Source of the DNA: Beijerinckiaceae bacterium
GTDB taxonomy: Bacteria; Pseudomonadota; Alphaproteobacteria; Rhizobiales; Beijerinckiaceae
Direction of reading: 5' to 3'
Length of the DNA: 64,000 nt
Assembly: GCA_947475995.1 (NCBI GenBank)
Contig: CANJNI010000009.1
Coordinates: 50,702 to 114,701 of the forward strand
The notes under the pieces: generated by a model
The model's database searches: none
Told to the model about the DNA's origin: nothing
Seen by the model: the letters and a program-made list of their open reading frames with translations, nothing else
Made by a program: the position numbers and the translations under genes
Part shown: in pieces, positions 53,901-62,406 of the stretch
How the letters are laid out: the number at the start of each line of letters is the position of its first letter
How positions within the stretch are numbered: position 1 is the stretch's first letter

Positions 53901-54797
53901 TCAATTTGGAGAGCGCCTTTTTTCTCTCAATTTCTCGATCAAAAAATCGATGAACACACGGACTTTGGCGGGGACCAGTTTGGTTTCAGTCAGTGCGTGG
54001 ATCGGGATGGTCGGTAAGTTCCAATCCGACAGGACAGGCGAGAGGCGGCCCGCCTTGACATCATCCTCTACCAGTTCTTGTGGCAGCGCTCCGATACCTA
54101 TTCCTTGTAGCGCCATTCTTCGAAGGAGGCCGATATTGTTGGCTGTAAAATTTCCCGCCGCCACTACGATCGCTTCCTCCCCGGTACCGCGGTTGACCAG
54201 CTTCCAAGGGCGTTCCGCAATTCTTAGACAATTGGAGTTCAGCAAATCTCGCGGCGCATGCGGCGCGCCGAAGGCGGCCAGAAACTCCGGGGCGGCGTAG
54301 AGCGCCATTTCCGATGCGCCGAGCTTTCTGGCGATCAGGTTCTGCTCTCTCGGCTCACCGATACGGATCGTCAGGTCGACCGGCTCGGCGATCAAATCGC
54401 TTTGACGCGGGGTCACGTCCAGATCGAGGCGGATGCCGGGATAAATGCGCACGAACTCCGCGAGAATTTCGCTGAGATAGACGAGCGCAAAGTCAACCGG
54501 AACCGAAGCCCGGATCAGCCCGGTCGGCTGATTGACAATATCCGTCAACTCCTCGTGCGCCAGCCGCGCCTCGTCGATTATGCGGCGACAGCGCTCGAAA
54601 TAGAGCCGCCCCGCTTCGGTCAACTCGACTCTGCGGGTCGACCGGTTGAAAAGCCGCAGCCCGATATCGCGTTCAAGGTCGGCGATGCGGCGCGACAAGG
54701 TGGAATTTGCCATGTTCAACCGCTCCGCCGCGGCGCGAAATCCTCCTGCTCGGGCGACCTCGACGAAGAGATGCATGTTGCTCAAGGCGTCCATCAT
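53901..54797 (-). CDS. LysR family transcriptional regulator
   Basis: 298 residues. N-terminal winged helix (MHLFVEVARAGGFRAAAERLNMANSTLSRRIADLE) and a C-terminal effector-binding domain (about 90-295) with ASVPVDFALVYLSEILAEF. It resembles LysR regulators that control adjacent oxidoreductase genes. It is divergent from the YcaC-like gene with a 105-base gap, the classical arrangement for LysR control; TTGCTC repeats in that gap are possible contacts. The GC content is visibly lower than in the flanking chromosome. Confidence 0.88.
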   Translation of the reverse strand: MMDALSNMHLFVEVARAGGFRAAAERLNMANSTLSRRIADLERDIGLRLFNRSTRRVELTEAGRLYFERCRRIIDEARLAHEELTDIVNQPTGLIRASVPVDFALVYLSEILAEFVRIYPGIRLDLDVTPRQSDLIAEPVDLTIRIGEPREQNLIARKLGASEMALYAAPEFLAAFGAPHAPRDLLNSNCLRIAERPWKLVNRGTGEEAIVVAAGNFTANNIGLLRRMALQGIGIGALPQELVEDDVKAGRLSPVLSDWNLPTIPIHALTETKLVPAKVRVFIDFLIEKLREKRRSPN

Positions 54798-54902
54798 TGC
54801 TCCAAAAATGGATCAGTGTTGCTCATTTTCGTGACTATCAATGCCAATATCAAAGCAATAAGTCATTATTTCAAGCCACATCGGCAATCGAAAGGACTTC
54901 AA

Positions 54903-55493
54903 ATGGCCATTCCGAAGCTCACCCCGGCCACTGCTGCCATGATTCTGATCGATCATCAGATCGGCACGTTGAACTTCGCGAAATCCATTTCCCGCGACCT
55001 GATCGAGGCCAACACGCGCGCATTGGCGCGCGTCGCGGTCGCCTTGCGAATGCCCATCGTATTTACTTCGAGCATGGAGGACCAACAGCAGGGACCGCTA
55101 ATGCCCGTGCTGGAGACCATCGCCCCAGAGGCCTTTGCCGCCCGCGTCAGGCGGCCAGGCGTTGTCAATTGTTGGGACGACGACGCCTTTGCTGATGCCT
55201 GCCGCAAGACGGGCCGGACCCATTTTATCATGGCGGGGATCACCACGGACGTTTGCCTTGCGCCGCCTGCCGTCAGCGCTACCGCCGAAGGATTCGCAGT
55301 CACAGCGGTTGTCGACGCCTCCGGTTCTCCCTCACTCCTCACCGACGAGATGGCATTCCGGAAAATGGAGCGCGGCGGAGTCGAGCTAACGACGACGAAC
55401 GCGCTGCTCGCGGAACTCGCCGGCAACTGGGCCAGCGATGCGGGGCAGAAGATTATGAAGATCCTCGGCGAAGAGATTCTGAGCCATGGCTGA
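54903..55493 (+). CDS. YcaC-like isochorismatase-family hydrolase
   Basis: 196 residues. Cysteine-hydrolase fold with D17 (ILIDHQIG), the region RVRRPGVVNCWDDD that matches the YcaC type, and the nucleophile C118 (GITTDVCLAPPA). The family hydrolyses amides or related bonds, and YcaC itself has no established substrate. It is the first gene of the LysR-controlled module; the next gene overlaps or abuts its end. Confidence 0.85.
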   Translation: MAIPKLTPATAAMILIDHQIGTLNFAKSISRDLIEANTRALARVAVALRMPIVFTSSMEDQQQGPLMPVLETIAPEAFAARVRRPGVVNCWDDDAFADACRKTGRTHFIMAGITTDVCLAPPAVSATAEGFAVTAVVDASGSPSLLTDEMAFRKMERGGVELTTTNALLAELAGNWASDAGQKIMKILGEEILSHG

Positions 55494-55518
55494 TTCGACC
55501 GAACTATTCGAGGAACAG

Positions 55519-56013
55519 ATGATGTCATCAAATGCATCTCCAGTTGGAACAGCCGCCAGAATCGGCGCGGGGCTGTTTCTGCTTTGGTCCATCCTTCACA
55601 TCTGGGTCGGCTTCGAGGGCATCCATCAATTTGCCGGAGGAAATGTCGCCTCCTTCTGGGCCATGCTGACCGGCGGCACGAATGCGCCGCGAAATCTGGT
55701 GCAGATTCCCACCGACGCGGTCACGATCAAGCTCCACCTGAACACGCTGCTCAATTTTACCGTCGATGTCGGCGGTTACGGCGTGCTCGGCCTTCTCGTC
55801 GCGTGGCTGATCTGGAAGCAGGCGTCATGGCTGGGCTATCTGATCGGCCTGGTAATTATCGGCATCTGCGACCTGACGTTTACTTTCGCCATGCTGCTGT
55901 CGGGCGTCATCGAGCCCAGTCTTCCGACGATCTCTGGCCCTGTCATCTGGCTGATCGCCGTAGTCGTCACGCCGTTCGGACTGCCTCCCTTCAGGAGTTC
56001 CGTGCAGCGTTGA
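55519..56013 (+). CDS. Four-helix membrane protein of unknown function
   Basis: 164 residues from an ATG with GAGGAACAG directly upstream. An ATG at 55486 would overlap the YcaC-like gene by eight bases and add 11 residues. Four hydrophobic segments are evident: IGAGLFLLWSILHIWVGF, LLNFTVDVGGYGVLGLLVAWLIW, WLGYLIGLVIIGICDLTFTFAMLLSG, and VIWLIAVVVTPFGLPPF. No family recognised. It is translated in the middle of the YcaC-SDR operon and could carry or protect against the module's substrate. Confidence 0.7.
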   Translation: MMSSNASPVGTAARIGAGLFLLWSILHIWVGFEGIHQFAGGNVASFWAMLTGGTNAPRNLVQIPTDAVTIKLHLNTLLNFTVDVGGYGVLGLLVAWLIWKQASWLGYLIGLVIIGICDLTFTFAMLLSGVIEPSLPTISGPVIWLIAVVVTPFGLPPFRSSVQR

Positions 56014-56065
56014 CTCCCAGGCGCGCCGAAGCCCCGATTCAAGCGCGCAATAACAAGGCTATGTC

Positions 56066-56995
56066 ATGACGCATACCATGATCGCATCCACGCCACGCGA
56101 CGTTCGAAAAGTTCTCGTCGTCGGGGCGACCGGCTTTCTGGGCGGAAAAATCCTGCGACAGCTGGAACGGTACGACGGCGTAGCCTTGCGCGCCATGTCG
56201 CGGCGGGGAGCGCCGGCGCGTGCAGGCGCGACGGTGGAATGGGTGCGCGGCGACATGATGGACCCGGCCTCGCTGGATGCCGCGCTCGCGGGTGTCGATG
56301 TCGTTGTCAGCTCGGCCAACGGCTACATGAAAGAAACCATCGAAGCGGACTTTCAGGGCAACAAGAACCTAATCGAGGCCGCGTCGCGCGCCGGCGTAAA
56401 GCGCTTCGTGTTCCTTAGCATTGTCGCCTGCGACGCCGCGCCCGATGTGCCGCATTTCCATGCCAAGAAGGTGGCGGAAGACCTGATCAAGGCCTCAGGC
56501 CTGTCCTACGTATTCATACGCGCGCCGGCATTTCTGGATCAGAGCCCGGACTATATCGCCGATGGCGTGAAGGCGGGGCGGTTCTATGCGGTCGGCGATA
56601 AGGCCACCAAGTGGTCTTATGTGCTGACCGATGATCTCGCCGAATGCCTCGCAAAGGCCGCGACCTATCCCAACGAATCGATCGACAACCAGACCATCGA
56701 TGTCGGCTGGAGCGATGGAGCCAGAAGCCAGCGGGAGATTGCCGATCTCATCACGCAGGCGACCGGAAAACCCCTGACTCTGTGGGTCGTGCCGTGGTTT
56801 GTGTTTCGCGTGATAGCGCGGCCGGTCAAGCTGTTTTCGGAACTGGGCTATGACCTGATGCGGATGTTTCTGTTCTTCAGAACCGGAGAATTCATTGCGG
56901 ATGCAACCAAACAAGAAGCGCTTTTAGGGCCGGGTCCGACGGCGCTTGATGCAATTACGCGATGGGCGAACAAAAGCAATTTACTCAACAAATAA
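56066..56995 (+). CDS. NmrA/SDR-type NAD(P)-binding oxidoreductase
   Basis: 309 residues. The dinucleotide motif GATGFLGGKIL starts the Rossmann fold, followed by VEWVRGDMMDPASLDAAL, VSSANGY and KRFVFLSIVACD. There is no YxxxK pair, so it fits the atypical NmrA-like SDR group, which acts as NADPH-dependent reductases or redox sensors. The C-terminal third is longer than in NmrA. It is last in the LysR module, followed by gene-free DNA and the second palindrome. Confidence 0.82.
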   Translation: MTHTMIASTPRDVRKVLVVGATGFLGGKILRQLERYDGVALRAMSRRGAPARAGATVEWVRGDMMDPASLDAALAGVDVVVSSANGYMKETIEADFQGNKNLIEAASRAGVKRFVFLSIVACDAAPDVPHFHAKKVAEDLIKASGLSYVFIRAPAFLDQSPDYIADGVKAGRFYAVGDKATKWSYVLTDDLAECLAKAATYPNESIDNQTIDVGWSDGARSQREIADLITQATGKPLTLWVVPWFVFRVIARPVKLFSELGYDLMRMFLFFRTGEFIADATKQEALLGPGPTALDAITRWANKSNLLNK

Positions 56996-57331
56996 ACAGG
57001 CCTGTGAAAATGCAAGTTTCGCGAAGGCATCTTGCAGGCCCTCTATCATGAATTTCCCGCTGGCTGGCGGAAGCGCTCCTATGGCCGCTTTGGGTCATAA
57101 GCGGCGTTTGTGACCCGTCACGGGCCTCGCCCGCAGTTCCTCAGTAAGCGGTCATTGCGCCTTGCAAAAGTCTGGACTTTTGCAAGATTTCTAAGGCACT
57201 GAATTCGCGGGCAGAAATTCTTGCAAAAGTTGCTTGCAAAAATCGGCGCGCCAAGAGCTCAAGAACCGCATTGCAATCGCCGACCCTGAGAGGTGATTGA
57301 CGGACTTTTCGCCATCGGATGCAATCTGCCG
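56996..57331. other. Gene-free stretch of 336 bases with repeated CTTGCAAAA motifs
   Basis: No supported gene. It contains the second palindrome (57161-57186) and two further CTTGCAAAA units at 57220 and 57233, giving four motif copies within about 85 bases. Confidence 0.6.
57161..57186. repeat. Palindrome copy 2 (CTTGCAAAAGTC type)
   Basis: CTTGCAAAAGTC (57161-57172) and GACTTTTGCAAG (57175-57186) are perfect arms of 12 bases around TG. The only differences from copy 1 are the centre and outermost bases. Confidence 0.85.
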
Positions 57332-58000
57332 ATGTGCAACCTGTATTCGATGACCAGCAACGTCGAAGCCATCATCCGGCTATTCCGGGCGACGAGATCG
57401 ACGGTCGGCAATCTCCCGCCGCAGCCCGGCATTTTCCCGGACTATTCCGCACCCGTGGTCAGGACCGCAGCCGATGGCGAGCGCGAGTTGGTCAACATGC
57501 GCTGGGGGATGCCGTCCCCTGTATTCGCCCTGAAGGGGAAGACGAGCGATCCGGGCGTGACCAACGTCCGCAACGTCAAGTCGCCCCACTGGCGGCGATG
57601 GCTCGGGCCAGAGTCCCGTTGCCTCGTACCGTGGACCAGCTTTTCAGAATACGAGACGACGCCGGAGGGAAAGAAAGTCCCTGTCTGGTTCGCCCTGTCG
57701 CCGGAGAGGCCGCTTGCGGCGTTCGCCGGGATATTCGCCCCGCAATGGCAATCGACCCGGAAGGCGAAAGAGGGGCCGGTGACGGCGGACCTGTATGCGT
57801 TCCTGACGTGCTACCCGAATGAGGTCGTTGCGCCGATACATCCCAAGGCCATGCCGGTTATTCTGACGACGGACGAGGAGCGGGACGTTTGGATGCGCGC
57901 CTCGTGGTCGGAGGCTTGCGCCCTGCAAAGGCCATTGCCGGATGACGCGCTGACCATAGTGGCGAAAGGGAAACGGCAGGACAGCCCGGAGGCAACCTGA
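57332..58000 (+). CDS. SRAP domain protein (HMCES/YedK type)
   Basis: 222 residues starting MCNLYSM, so that after Met removal Cys2 is the residue that crosslinks to abasic sites in single-stranded DNA. Other family features are [35 protein letters not shown] and HPKAMPVIL. It shields abasic lesions during replication and SOS response. The family requires Cys2, which fixes the start at 57332, not 57293. Its stop overlaps the start of the next small gene by one base (TGATG). Confidence 0.92.
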   Translation: MCNLYSMTSNVEAIIRLFRATRSTVGNLPPQPGIFPDYSAPVVRTAADGERELVNMRWGMPSPVFALKGKTSDPGVTNVRNVKSPHWRRWLGPESRCLVPWTSFSEYETTPEGKKVPVWFALSPERPLAAFAGIFAPQWQSTRKAKEGPVTADLYAFLTCYPNEVVAPIHPKAMPVILTTDEERDVWMRASWSEACALQRPLPDDALTIVAKGKRQDSPEAT

Positions 58001-58170
58001 TGGGTAGGAAAATCGGAATCTGGGTTACGGGACTTATCTCCGCTTCGTTGGCTGGGGGGCTTCTGGCAAGCAACATTTCACATGACGCCTCGTTGGGCGG
58101 CTTCATATCCGGCGCTTGTGCCTTCGCCTGCTTTAGACTCTGGATGGGCGAGAAGACTGAGGCCGATTAA
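58000..58170 (+). CDS. Small two-helix membrane protein
   Basis: 56 residues starting at an ATG that overlaps the SRAP stop, with CGGAGG upstream. It reads [20 protein letters not shown] and continues with a second Gly/Ala/Phe-rich helix (LGGFISGACAFACFRLW), ending in a charged tail. Two hydrophobic segments suggest a membrane hairpin. Translational coupling to the SRAP protein suggests related roles, but no family is recognised. Confidence 0.65.
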   Translation: MGRKIGIWVTGLISASLAGGLLASNISHDASLGGFISGACAFACFRLWMGEKTEAD

Positions 58171-58295
58171 CTTCCCGGTGCAGGCGGCTTGAATATGGAC
58201 GGCTCGCCGCTTCCTGATTTCGATCATACGGGCGATAATGTTCTCCTCGCAGCATGTCGCCGATGGTATCGGACTTCGCCAACAATTAGGTTTGC

Positions 58296-58775
58296 ATGAC
58301 CGGAATTCACGCGCACCCATTAAACTTTGCGGTCGAACGCGTGCGCCGTTCCGTCCAAACAGGACTGTCAACTGGACTTCGCCTCGACCTAAAATGTCGA
58401 CTGGATAATTCTCCACTAATGGACAGAGAGAACAATCCATTAAGCAGATGTGATCTGACCGTTCTTTCCGAAGCGGCGGTTCGAAAGATGGATAATTTGC
58501 CTGATGAAGTTTCCGGCAAGCTGTTTTGTGCGCCTGAGTTATTTCATGGATGGGTTGGAATTGAGGAAACGGCGCTTGTGAGACTATGGGCGGTGCATAG
58601 TGGATCGTTGGAGATTTCAAGCATCAATTTGATGGCCGAAATCGACGCCTCAAGCATGCCGCCTCGCTGGCGGTCCGACTCAACCTCAACCGACATTTCA
58701 AGCGCCTCCATTTACCTCAGTGAAAAGCCCGAACGCCCAACGCGGAAGAGCTTTTTCAGCAGATGGATAGCGTAG
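58296..58775 (+). CDS. Unknown protein in element cargo
   Basis: 159 residues with base composition lower in GC than the rest of the island. Mixed sequence MTGIHAHPLNFAVERVRRSV, NNPLSRCDLTVLSEAAVRKM, and a Ser-rich C-terminal half (DASSMPPRWRSDSTSTDISS). No signal peptide, membrane segment or motif was seen. It is convergent with the replication operon, three bases apart. It could be real or a spurious frame. Confidence 0.45.
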   Translation: MTGIHAHPLNFAVERVRRSVQTGLSTGLRLDLKCRLDNSPLMDRENNPLSRCDLTVLSEAAVRKMDNLPDEVSGKLFCAPELFHGWVGIEETALVRLWAVHSGSLEISSINLMAEIDASSMPPRWRSDSTSTDISSASIYLSEKPERPTRKSFFSRWIA

Positions 58776-58778
58776 CGT

Positions 58779-59345
58779 TCATTGAATCCTCCTGAGGAAG
58801 CGGCTATGCCCGCCGGGCGGCGTCTTGATGTCCGCGCCCTTTGCGTCCAGCGCCACGACGCGCGAACCGTCGCCCAGCAGCCACCCAACGCCCCGGTGAT
58901 CCAGACGCGCCGCCGGGTGCGTCGGATGTAGCCCGAACACGTCTTGCGGCGTCCAACCCGCCGCAATGGCTTTGTGAACCCATTCATCCGCAAACATCAG
59001 CGCGCCGTCCAGAGCCTGTTGCCAGCGGACAGGCGAAAAGTCGCCGGGCGGACCGTTGACGATCTGCCGGGCGAAATACTCCGCCCAGCCTCTAGGCCAT
59101 CCGGCTTCATATTCGAGGATGGCGGCCCGTTCCTCGTAGCGTTCCTCGTCCAGCAATGAGCGAAAACCCATTGATCGGAATCGGCTTTCCGAACTGACTG
59201 GTCCGGGCGGCTTCGGTTCCGGAAAAGGGGTCCTGTCCCTACCGACAAAGCCGACAGAAGGGGCTTTTGTCGGTTCTGTCGGTACCGTAGGGACCCGCTT
59301 TTCAGGATCGCGAGCTTTCAGGGCGGAGAGATAGTCCCGCATCAC
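58779..59345 (-). CDS. Unknown protein at the end of the element's replication operon
   Basis: 188 residues. A Pro-rich N-terminal part (VPTVPTEPTKAPSVGF, RTPFPEPKPPGP) precedes a globular C-terminal half with EEYEERAAILEYEAGWPRGWAEYFAR-like helices and DEWVHKAIAAGWTPQDVFGL. Such proteins accompany primases in islands and phages, and PGDFSPVRWQQALDGALMFADEW resembles their small helical domain. Its ATG overlaps the DUF3987 stop by four bases. Confidence 0.6.
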   Translation of the reverse strand: MMRDYLSALKARDPEKRVPTVPTEPTKAPSVGFVGRDRTPFPEPKPPGPVSSESRFRSMGFRSLLDEERYEERAAILEYEAGWPRGWAEYFARQIVNGPPGDFSPVRWQQALDGALMFADEWVHKAIAAGWTPQDVFGLHPTHPAARLDHRGVGWLLGDGSRVVALDAKGADIKTPPGGHSRFLRRIQ

Positions 59346-60880
59346 TTGCCCTCCATTCGAGGGTTGATCCGGTACACTGTCCGCGCCCGCCCGCTGGTCG
59401 GCTGAACCTCTTGGACGATCCAGTCCAAATCCTCGAGGAGCGACAGACTGGACAGAACCGCGTCACGTTCCGAAAGACCCGCCCAGCCTGACCGGTAAAT
59501 GTCGCGAGCGGAAAAGCCGTCTTTCAGTTCGGCCTTGCGGATGCGCGTCAGGATCGCCTTGGCGACAGCGACCTCGCTTTCAGTTCCGGCTCCGTAAACC
59601 CGTCGCGCATGTGTCATGAGGTATTGCGACATTGCCAACGCCCGCAGCAATGCAGGCTCCGATACGGGGCCGCAGCCTCCGTCCGCGAGATGATTGATAA
59701 GCGCCAGCCCCGGAACCAGTTTCCGATACTTCGCGAAATGGCTTTCCAGCGCCGGATGCAAGTCCGACCGGAGAAGCGATTCCAGATCGGCCCTCCATTC
59801 AGAGAACAATCCCGCAGCTTCCGGCGCGAACCGCAGATACGGCAGGGATTCGAATTCATCCCGTTCAGCGTTCACGCTGTCCGCTTCCAGATTATTCAGC
59901 CGGTCGAAACACCTGAACGCTGCATCTCGAGCTTGCGTATCGGGAAATTTGTCGACTTCCCGCCATTCGGGCGATTGATCAGGCCATACCACCAGACCGA
60001 ACCGCTGCAACAAGCCATCGTCACCAGCGCCGCCGCTCGTTGCGCGCCGGACGTATTCCGCAATTCGTCCTGGCTGTGTCGATCCAATCAGAGACAGGCA
60101 AACCGCATCAAGATGTGCGCCTGTGCGCGTGATCCGGTCGACCGAATAGCCGCTGGTTCCGTTCCAAGCAGTCAGAAAGAACCCGCGCGCCGCCGCATTG
60201 TCTTCCCTATCCAGCGTCCGGAGCAGCGCAACCAGTTCATCGCGATGCGCCAGAACGCCATTCGGATTCGCGCCTATGATTTCAACGAGTGCTTCATATG
60301 TCGTGTCGCCGACAATGTAGCGTTTCGCCTTCGGGGCTTCAGGCTCGAGAAGATTTGCGAAGGCGGAAAAGTCATTCCCGCCTTTCTGGACGAACTGTCG
60401 CAGCTTCTTGCCGTGCTCGTCTTTATGGATCTTGAAGGCTTCGACCTCGAGCGCGTGTCGAGTCATCGCGGATTGATGATCGGCGCGAGCCGCTGTTTCC
60501 AGACGTTGCAGGGGCCGCAGCGCCTCGTTCAAAGCGGGTGACTTCATCGCGCCGGGCCGTCCGACAATGCAGCCCCAAAGGTTCGGGGCTTCGATCCAGC
60601 TTGTGCGGGATTGTGGACGAATGCCTACTTTGCGACCAATAACCGAACCCGCAGCAACGAGCGCCGGGATGGCAACGAAATCCAGCGGACATTGCAGCCG
60701 GTAGGAAATGTCGCCCAGCCATGCGCCCAGCACGTCAGGCAGGAAAGCCAGATCAAACTGATCGACGGGCAACAGTCCGGAAGGCAGCGGCTTCGGCTGG
60801 GGCCACGCGGTTCCATTGTTCTGCGTTGTTTTCAACAACAAGTTCACCGGATCGTCGGGCAGGGGGACATATTCGTTCAT
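59342..60880 (-). CDS. DUF3987 (YfjI-like) primase/helicase-associated protein
   Basis: 512 residues. The N-terminal FDLAFLPDVLGAWLGDISYRLQCPLDFVAIPALVAAGSVIG segment and the P-loop-like GRPGAMKSP (residues 107-115) are typical of DUF3987 proteins found with primases in islands and phages. The last glycine of the Walker A (GxxxxGKS) is Met here, so ATP binding may be altered or use a variant loop. EEAPKAKRYIVGDTTYEAL and NGVLAHRDELVALLRTLD follow as family elements. It probably unwinds or primes the element's DNA. It has ATGA overlaps with both neighbours. Confidence 0.85.
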   Translation of the reverse strand: MNEYVPLPDDPVNLLLKTTQNNGTAWPQPKPLPSGLLPVDQFDLAFLPDVLGAWLGDISYRLQCPLDFVAIPALVAAGSVIGRKVGIRPQSRTSWIEAPNLWGCIVGRPGAMKSPALNEALRPLQRLETAARADHQSAMTRHALEVEAFKIHKDEHGKKLRQFVQKGGNDFSAFANLLEPEAPKAKRYIVGDTTYEALVEIIGANPNGVLAHRDELVALLRTLDREDNAAARGFFLTAWNGTSGYSVDRITRTGAHLDAVCLSLIGSTQPGRIAEYVRRATSGGAGDDGLLQRFGLVVWPDQSPEWREVDKFPDTQARDAAFRCFDRLNNLEADSVNAERDEFESLPYLRFAPEAAGLFSEWRADLESLLRSDLHPALESHFAKYRKLVPGLALINHLADGGCGPVSEPALLRALAMSQYLMTHARRVYGAGTESEVAVAKAILTRIRKAELKDGFSARDIYRSGWAGLSERDAVLSSLSLLEDLDWIVQEVQPTSGRARTVYRINPRMEGK

Positions 60881-61440
60881 GCCGCCCTCCGCAGTGCATT
60901 GGCGCGGACCACGATGTTCGGCGCGATGGACAGCAGATTGCGCAGTTCAAATCCGAATGCCGGATCGTCGACCAGCAACGTCACGCCATGCAGTAGGATC
61001 GCCGCCTTATGCGGTTCTATGACCACGACGCCACGGCGGCCCGCCTTGAGCCATTCCAGCGCGTTCGGGAACACATGCAACGGCTCGCCCAGCCGCGACG
61101 AGTGCGCCCAATGTTCGCCCAGCAAGCAAACACGACCCGACCACGACGCCAGACCAGCGCGGCCCGGAACCCACGCGACGAGATCGACCACGCCGCCGAA
61201 TTCGTCGCGCGCCGGGATGACCAGCGCATGTTGAAAGTCCGCGTCGCCTTGCAACAGGGATTCGAATTCGAACCGATGCGCGCCAGTGATCGCCACACGG
61301 GAGGCGAGAACCGGGAACCCGACATGCGGGGCCGGATCGCTTTCCAGTGCGCAGGGATGAACGCCTTGGCGGAGAAAGAAATCAGGACGCGCCGGGCGGC
61401 ATTCCTGAACGGCTTCGAGTAGAGCGCCGGAGAACCTCAT
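60877..61440 (-). CDS. Unknown protein, toprim/primase-neighbour type
   Basis: 187 residues from the ATG at 61440. VLASRVAITGAHRFEFESLL, VDLVAWVPGRAGLASWSG and RRGVVVIEPHKAAILLHGVTLLVDDPAFG give an alpha/beta pattern with VVVIEP that may be the acidic strand of a toprim-like fold, but the diagnostic Glu and DxD are not clear. Genes at this place before DUF3987 often encode DNA-primase-like proteins. Overlaps both neighbours by four bases. Confidence 0.6.
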   Translation of the reverse strand: MRFSGALLEAVQECRPARPDFFLRQGVHPCALESDPAPHVGFPVLASRVAITGAHRFEFESLLQGDADFQHALVIPARDEFGGVVDLVAWVPGRAGLASWSGRVCLLGEHWAHSSRLGEPLHVFPNALEWLKAGRRGVVVIEPHKAAILLHGVTLLVDDPAFGFELRNLLSIAPNIVVRANALRRAA

Positions 61441-61643
61441 GCGAGCCTCCCGCCAAGGCTCGCCAGCGTCACCACGACGCGCGCGACATGGACAGGCACA
61501 TGCAAGCGCCGGGCGATGACCAGCGCGGCGTAGTCTTCCGATTGGATTGCGTTTGTGGTAAGAGTATCCGCGTTCCAATGACGTTTCGCCCGGTCCGCGC
61601 TTGCCAGAGTGGGGGCCGGGCTTCGTTTATCCGGGAGGCTCAT
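61437..61643 (-). CDS. Small unknown protein of the element operon
   Basis: 68 residues, ending in a helical VIARRLHVPVHVARVVVTLASLGGRLA that may be a helix-turn-helix-like segment. The four-base overlaps with both flanking genes show that it is translated as part of the operon. No family recognised. Confidence 0.55.
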   Translation of the reverse strand: MSLPDKRSPAPTLASADRAKRHWNADTLTTNAIQSEDYAALVIARRLHVPVHVARVVVTLASLGGRLA

Positions 61644-61834
61644 TTGCGGCCTCCCGTCAGCAGGGATTCGGCTGCGTCAGCAGGGATAACCCGTCGCCCG
61701 CCAATCGTGACGGACGGCAACTTGCCTTGCTTGAGCATCTTGTAAACGCTCGTCCGCCCGACGCCGTAGAGGCGGCAGAAATCACCGACGCGATAAGCGC
61801 GGGGCCGGTCGGGGTTGAGGCTTGTGGAATTCAT
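61640..61834 (-). CDS. AlpA/excisionase-type helix-turn-helix protein
   Basis: 64 residues. The MerR-like HTH (YRVGDFCRLYGVGRTSVYKM, then LPSVTIGGRRVI) covers residues 14-51 and is typical of excisionases/AlpA regulators that bend attachment-site DNA and switch the element to excision. It is the first gene of the leftward replication operon. A hairpin with arms AACCATCTC and GAGATGGTT covers its ribosome site. Confidence 0.85.
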   Translation of the reverse strand: MNSTSLNPDRPRAYRVGDFCRLYGVGRTSVYKMLKQGKLPSVTIGGRRVIPADAAESLLTGGRK

Positions 61835-61836
61835 GG

Positions 61837-61862
61837 AACCATCTCCATTGGTTGAGATGGTT
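61837..61862 (-). promoter_or_regulatory. Inverted repeat over the ribosome site of the AlpA-like gene
   Basis: AACCATCTC (61837-61845) pairs with GAGATGGTT (61854-61862) around CATTGGTT. On the minus strand the arm contains GGAGATGG, the likely ribosome site, so it could be an RNA switch or an operator. Confidence 0.5.
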
Positions 61863-61908
61863 CGCCATTATGCGCACGAATCGCCCGATGTCAGGTGAAT
61901 GAATTCGC

Positions 61909-62397
61909 CTATTTCGTTCCCTTTTTGCGCTTAATGCCGGACATTTTGTCCAAAATGGCAAACACCTTTCGATGCCGTCTCCAAAAGATTTTTATCGTAT
62001 CCTCGTGGCGATCATATTTTTCTGCGGCAACCGCAATTGCCTCAGTGACGCTCGTTCCCTCAAGAATTCTTTCATGTACAAAATCCGCAATCGAACTGCT
62101 GGCCAAATTATTCCTGTTTGCCCCAGCTCGACGCTTATGAAACCGAACGATCCGGTCGCTTGCAGGCATTGGAGCGTTTTGGTCTCGGCTCGCGGGTTCA
62201 AATACCTGCGCAAGCTCTTCTCTCAATTGACGCGTCAATGGCGCATCGCTTCGAAGCCATCTCGCTAACAGCGCACGCGCCTCATCCTCTTCAGCTAATT
62301 TCAAATATTGCACACCGGGCAGCCCGCTACGATCAGTGGATACCCAGCCGGTGAGCAAGAGATAGCAACGAATGCGATCCTGTTCGGATAAGGTCAT
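61909..62397 (-). CDS. Unknown HTH-like protein downstream of the integrase
   Basis: 162 residues. The N-terminal half is helical (MTLSEQDRIRCYLLLTGWVS, then DEARALLARWLRSDAPLTRQLR). The C-terminal basic part (SVTEAIAVAAEKYDRHEDTIKIFWRRHR) looks like a helix-turn-helix. It starts nine bases after the integrase stop on the same strand, so it is probably co-transcribed and may regulate integration or the operon below. Confidence 0.6.
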   Translation of the reverse strand: MTLSEQDRIRCYLLLTGWVSTDRSGLPGVQYLKLAEEDEARALLARWLRSDAPLTRQLREELAQVFEPASRDQNAPMPASDRIVRFHKRRAGANRNNLASSSIADFVHERILEGTSVTEAIAVAAEKYDRHEDTIKIFWRRHRKVFAILDKMSGIKRKKGTK

Positions 62398-62406
62398 TTC
62401 GCAGCC

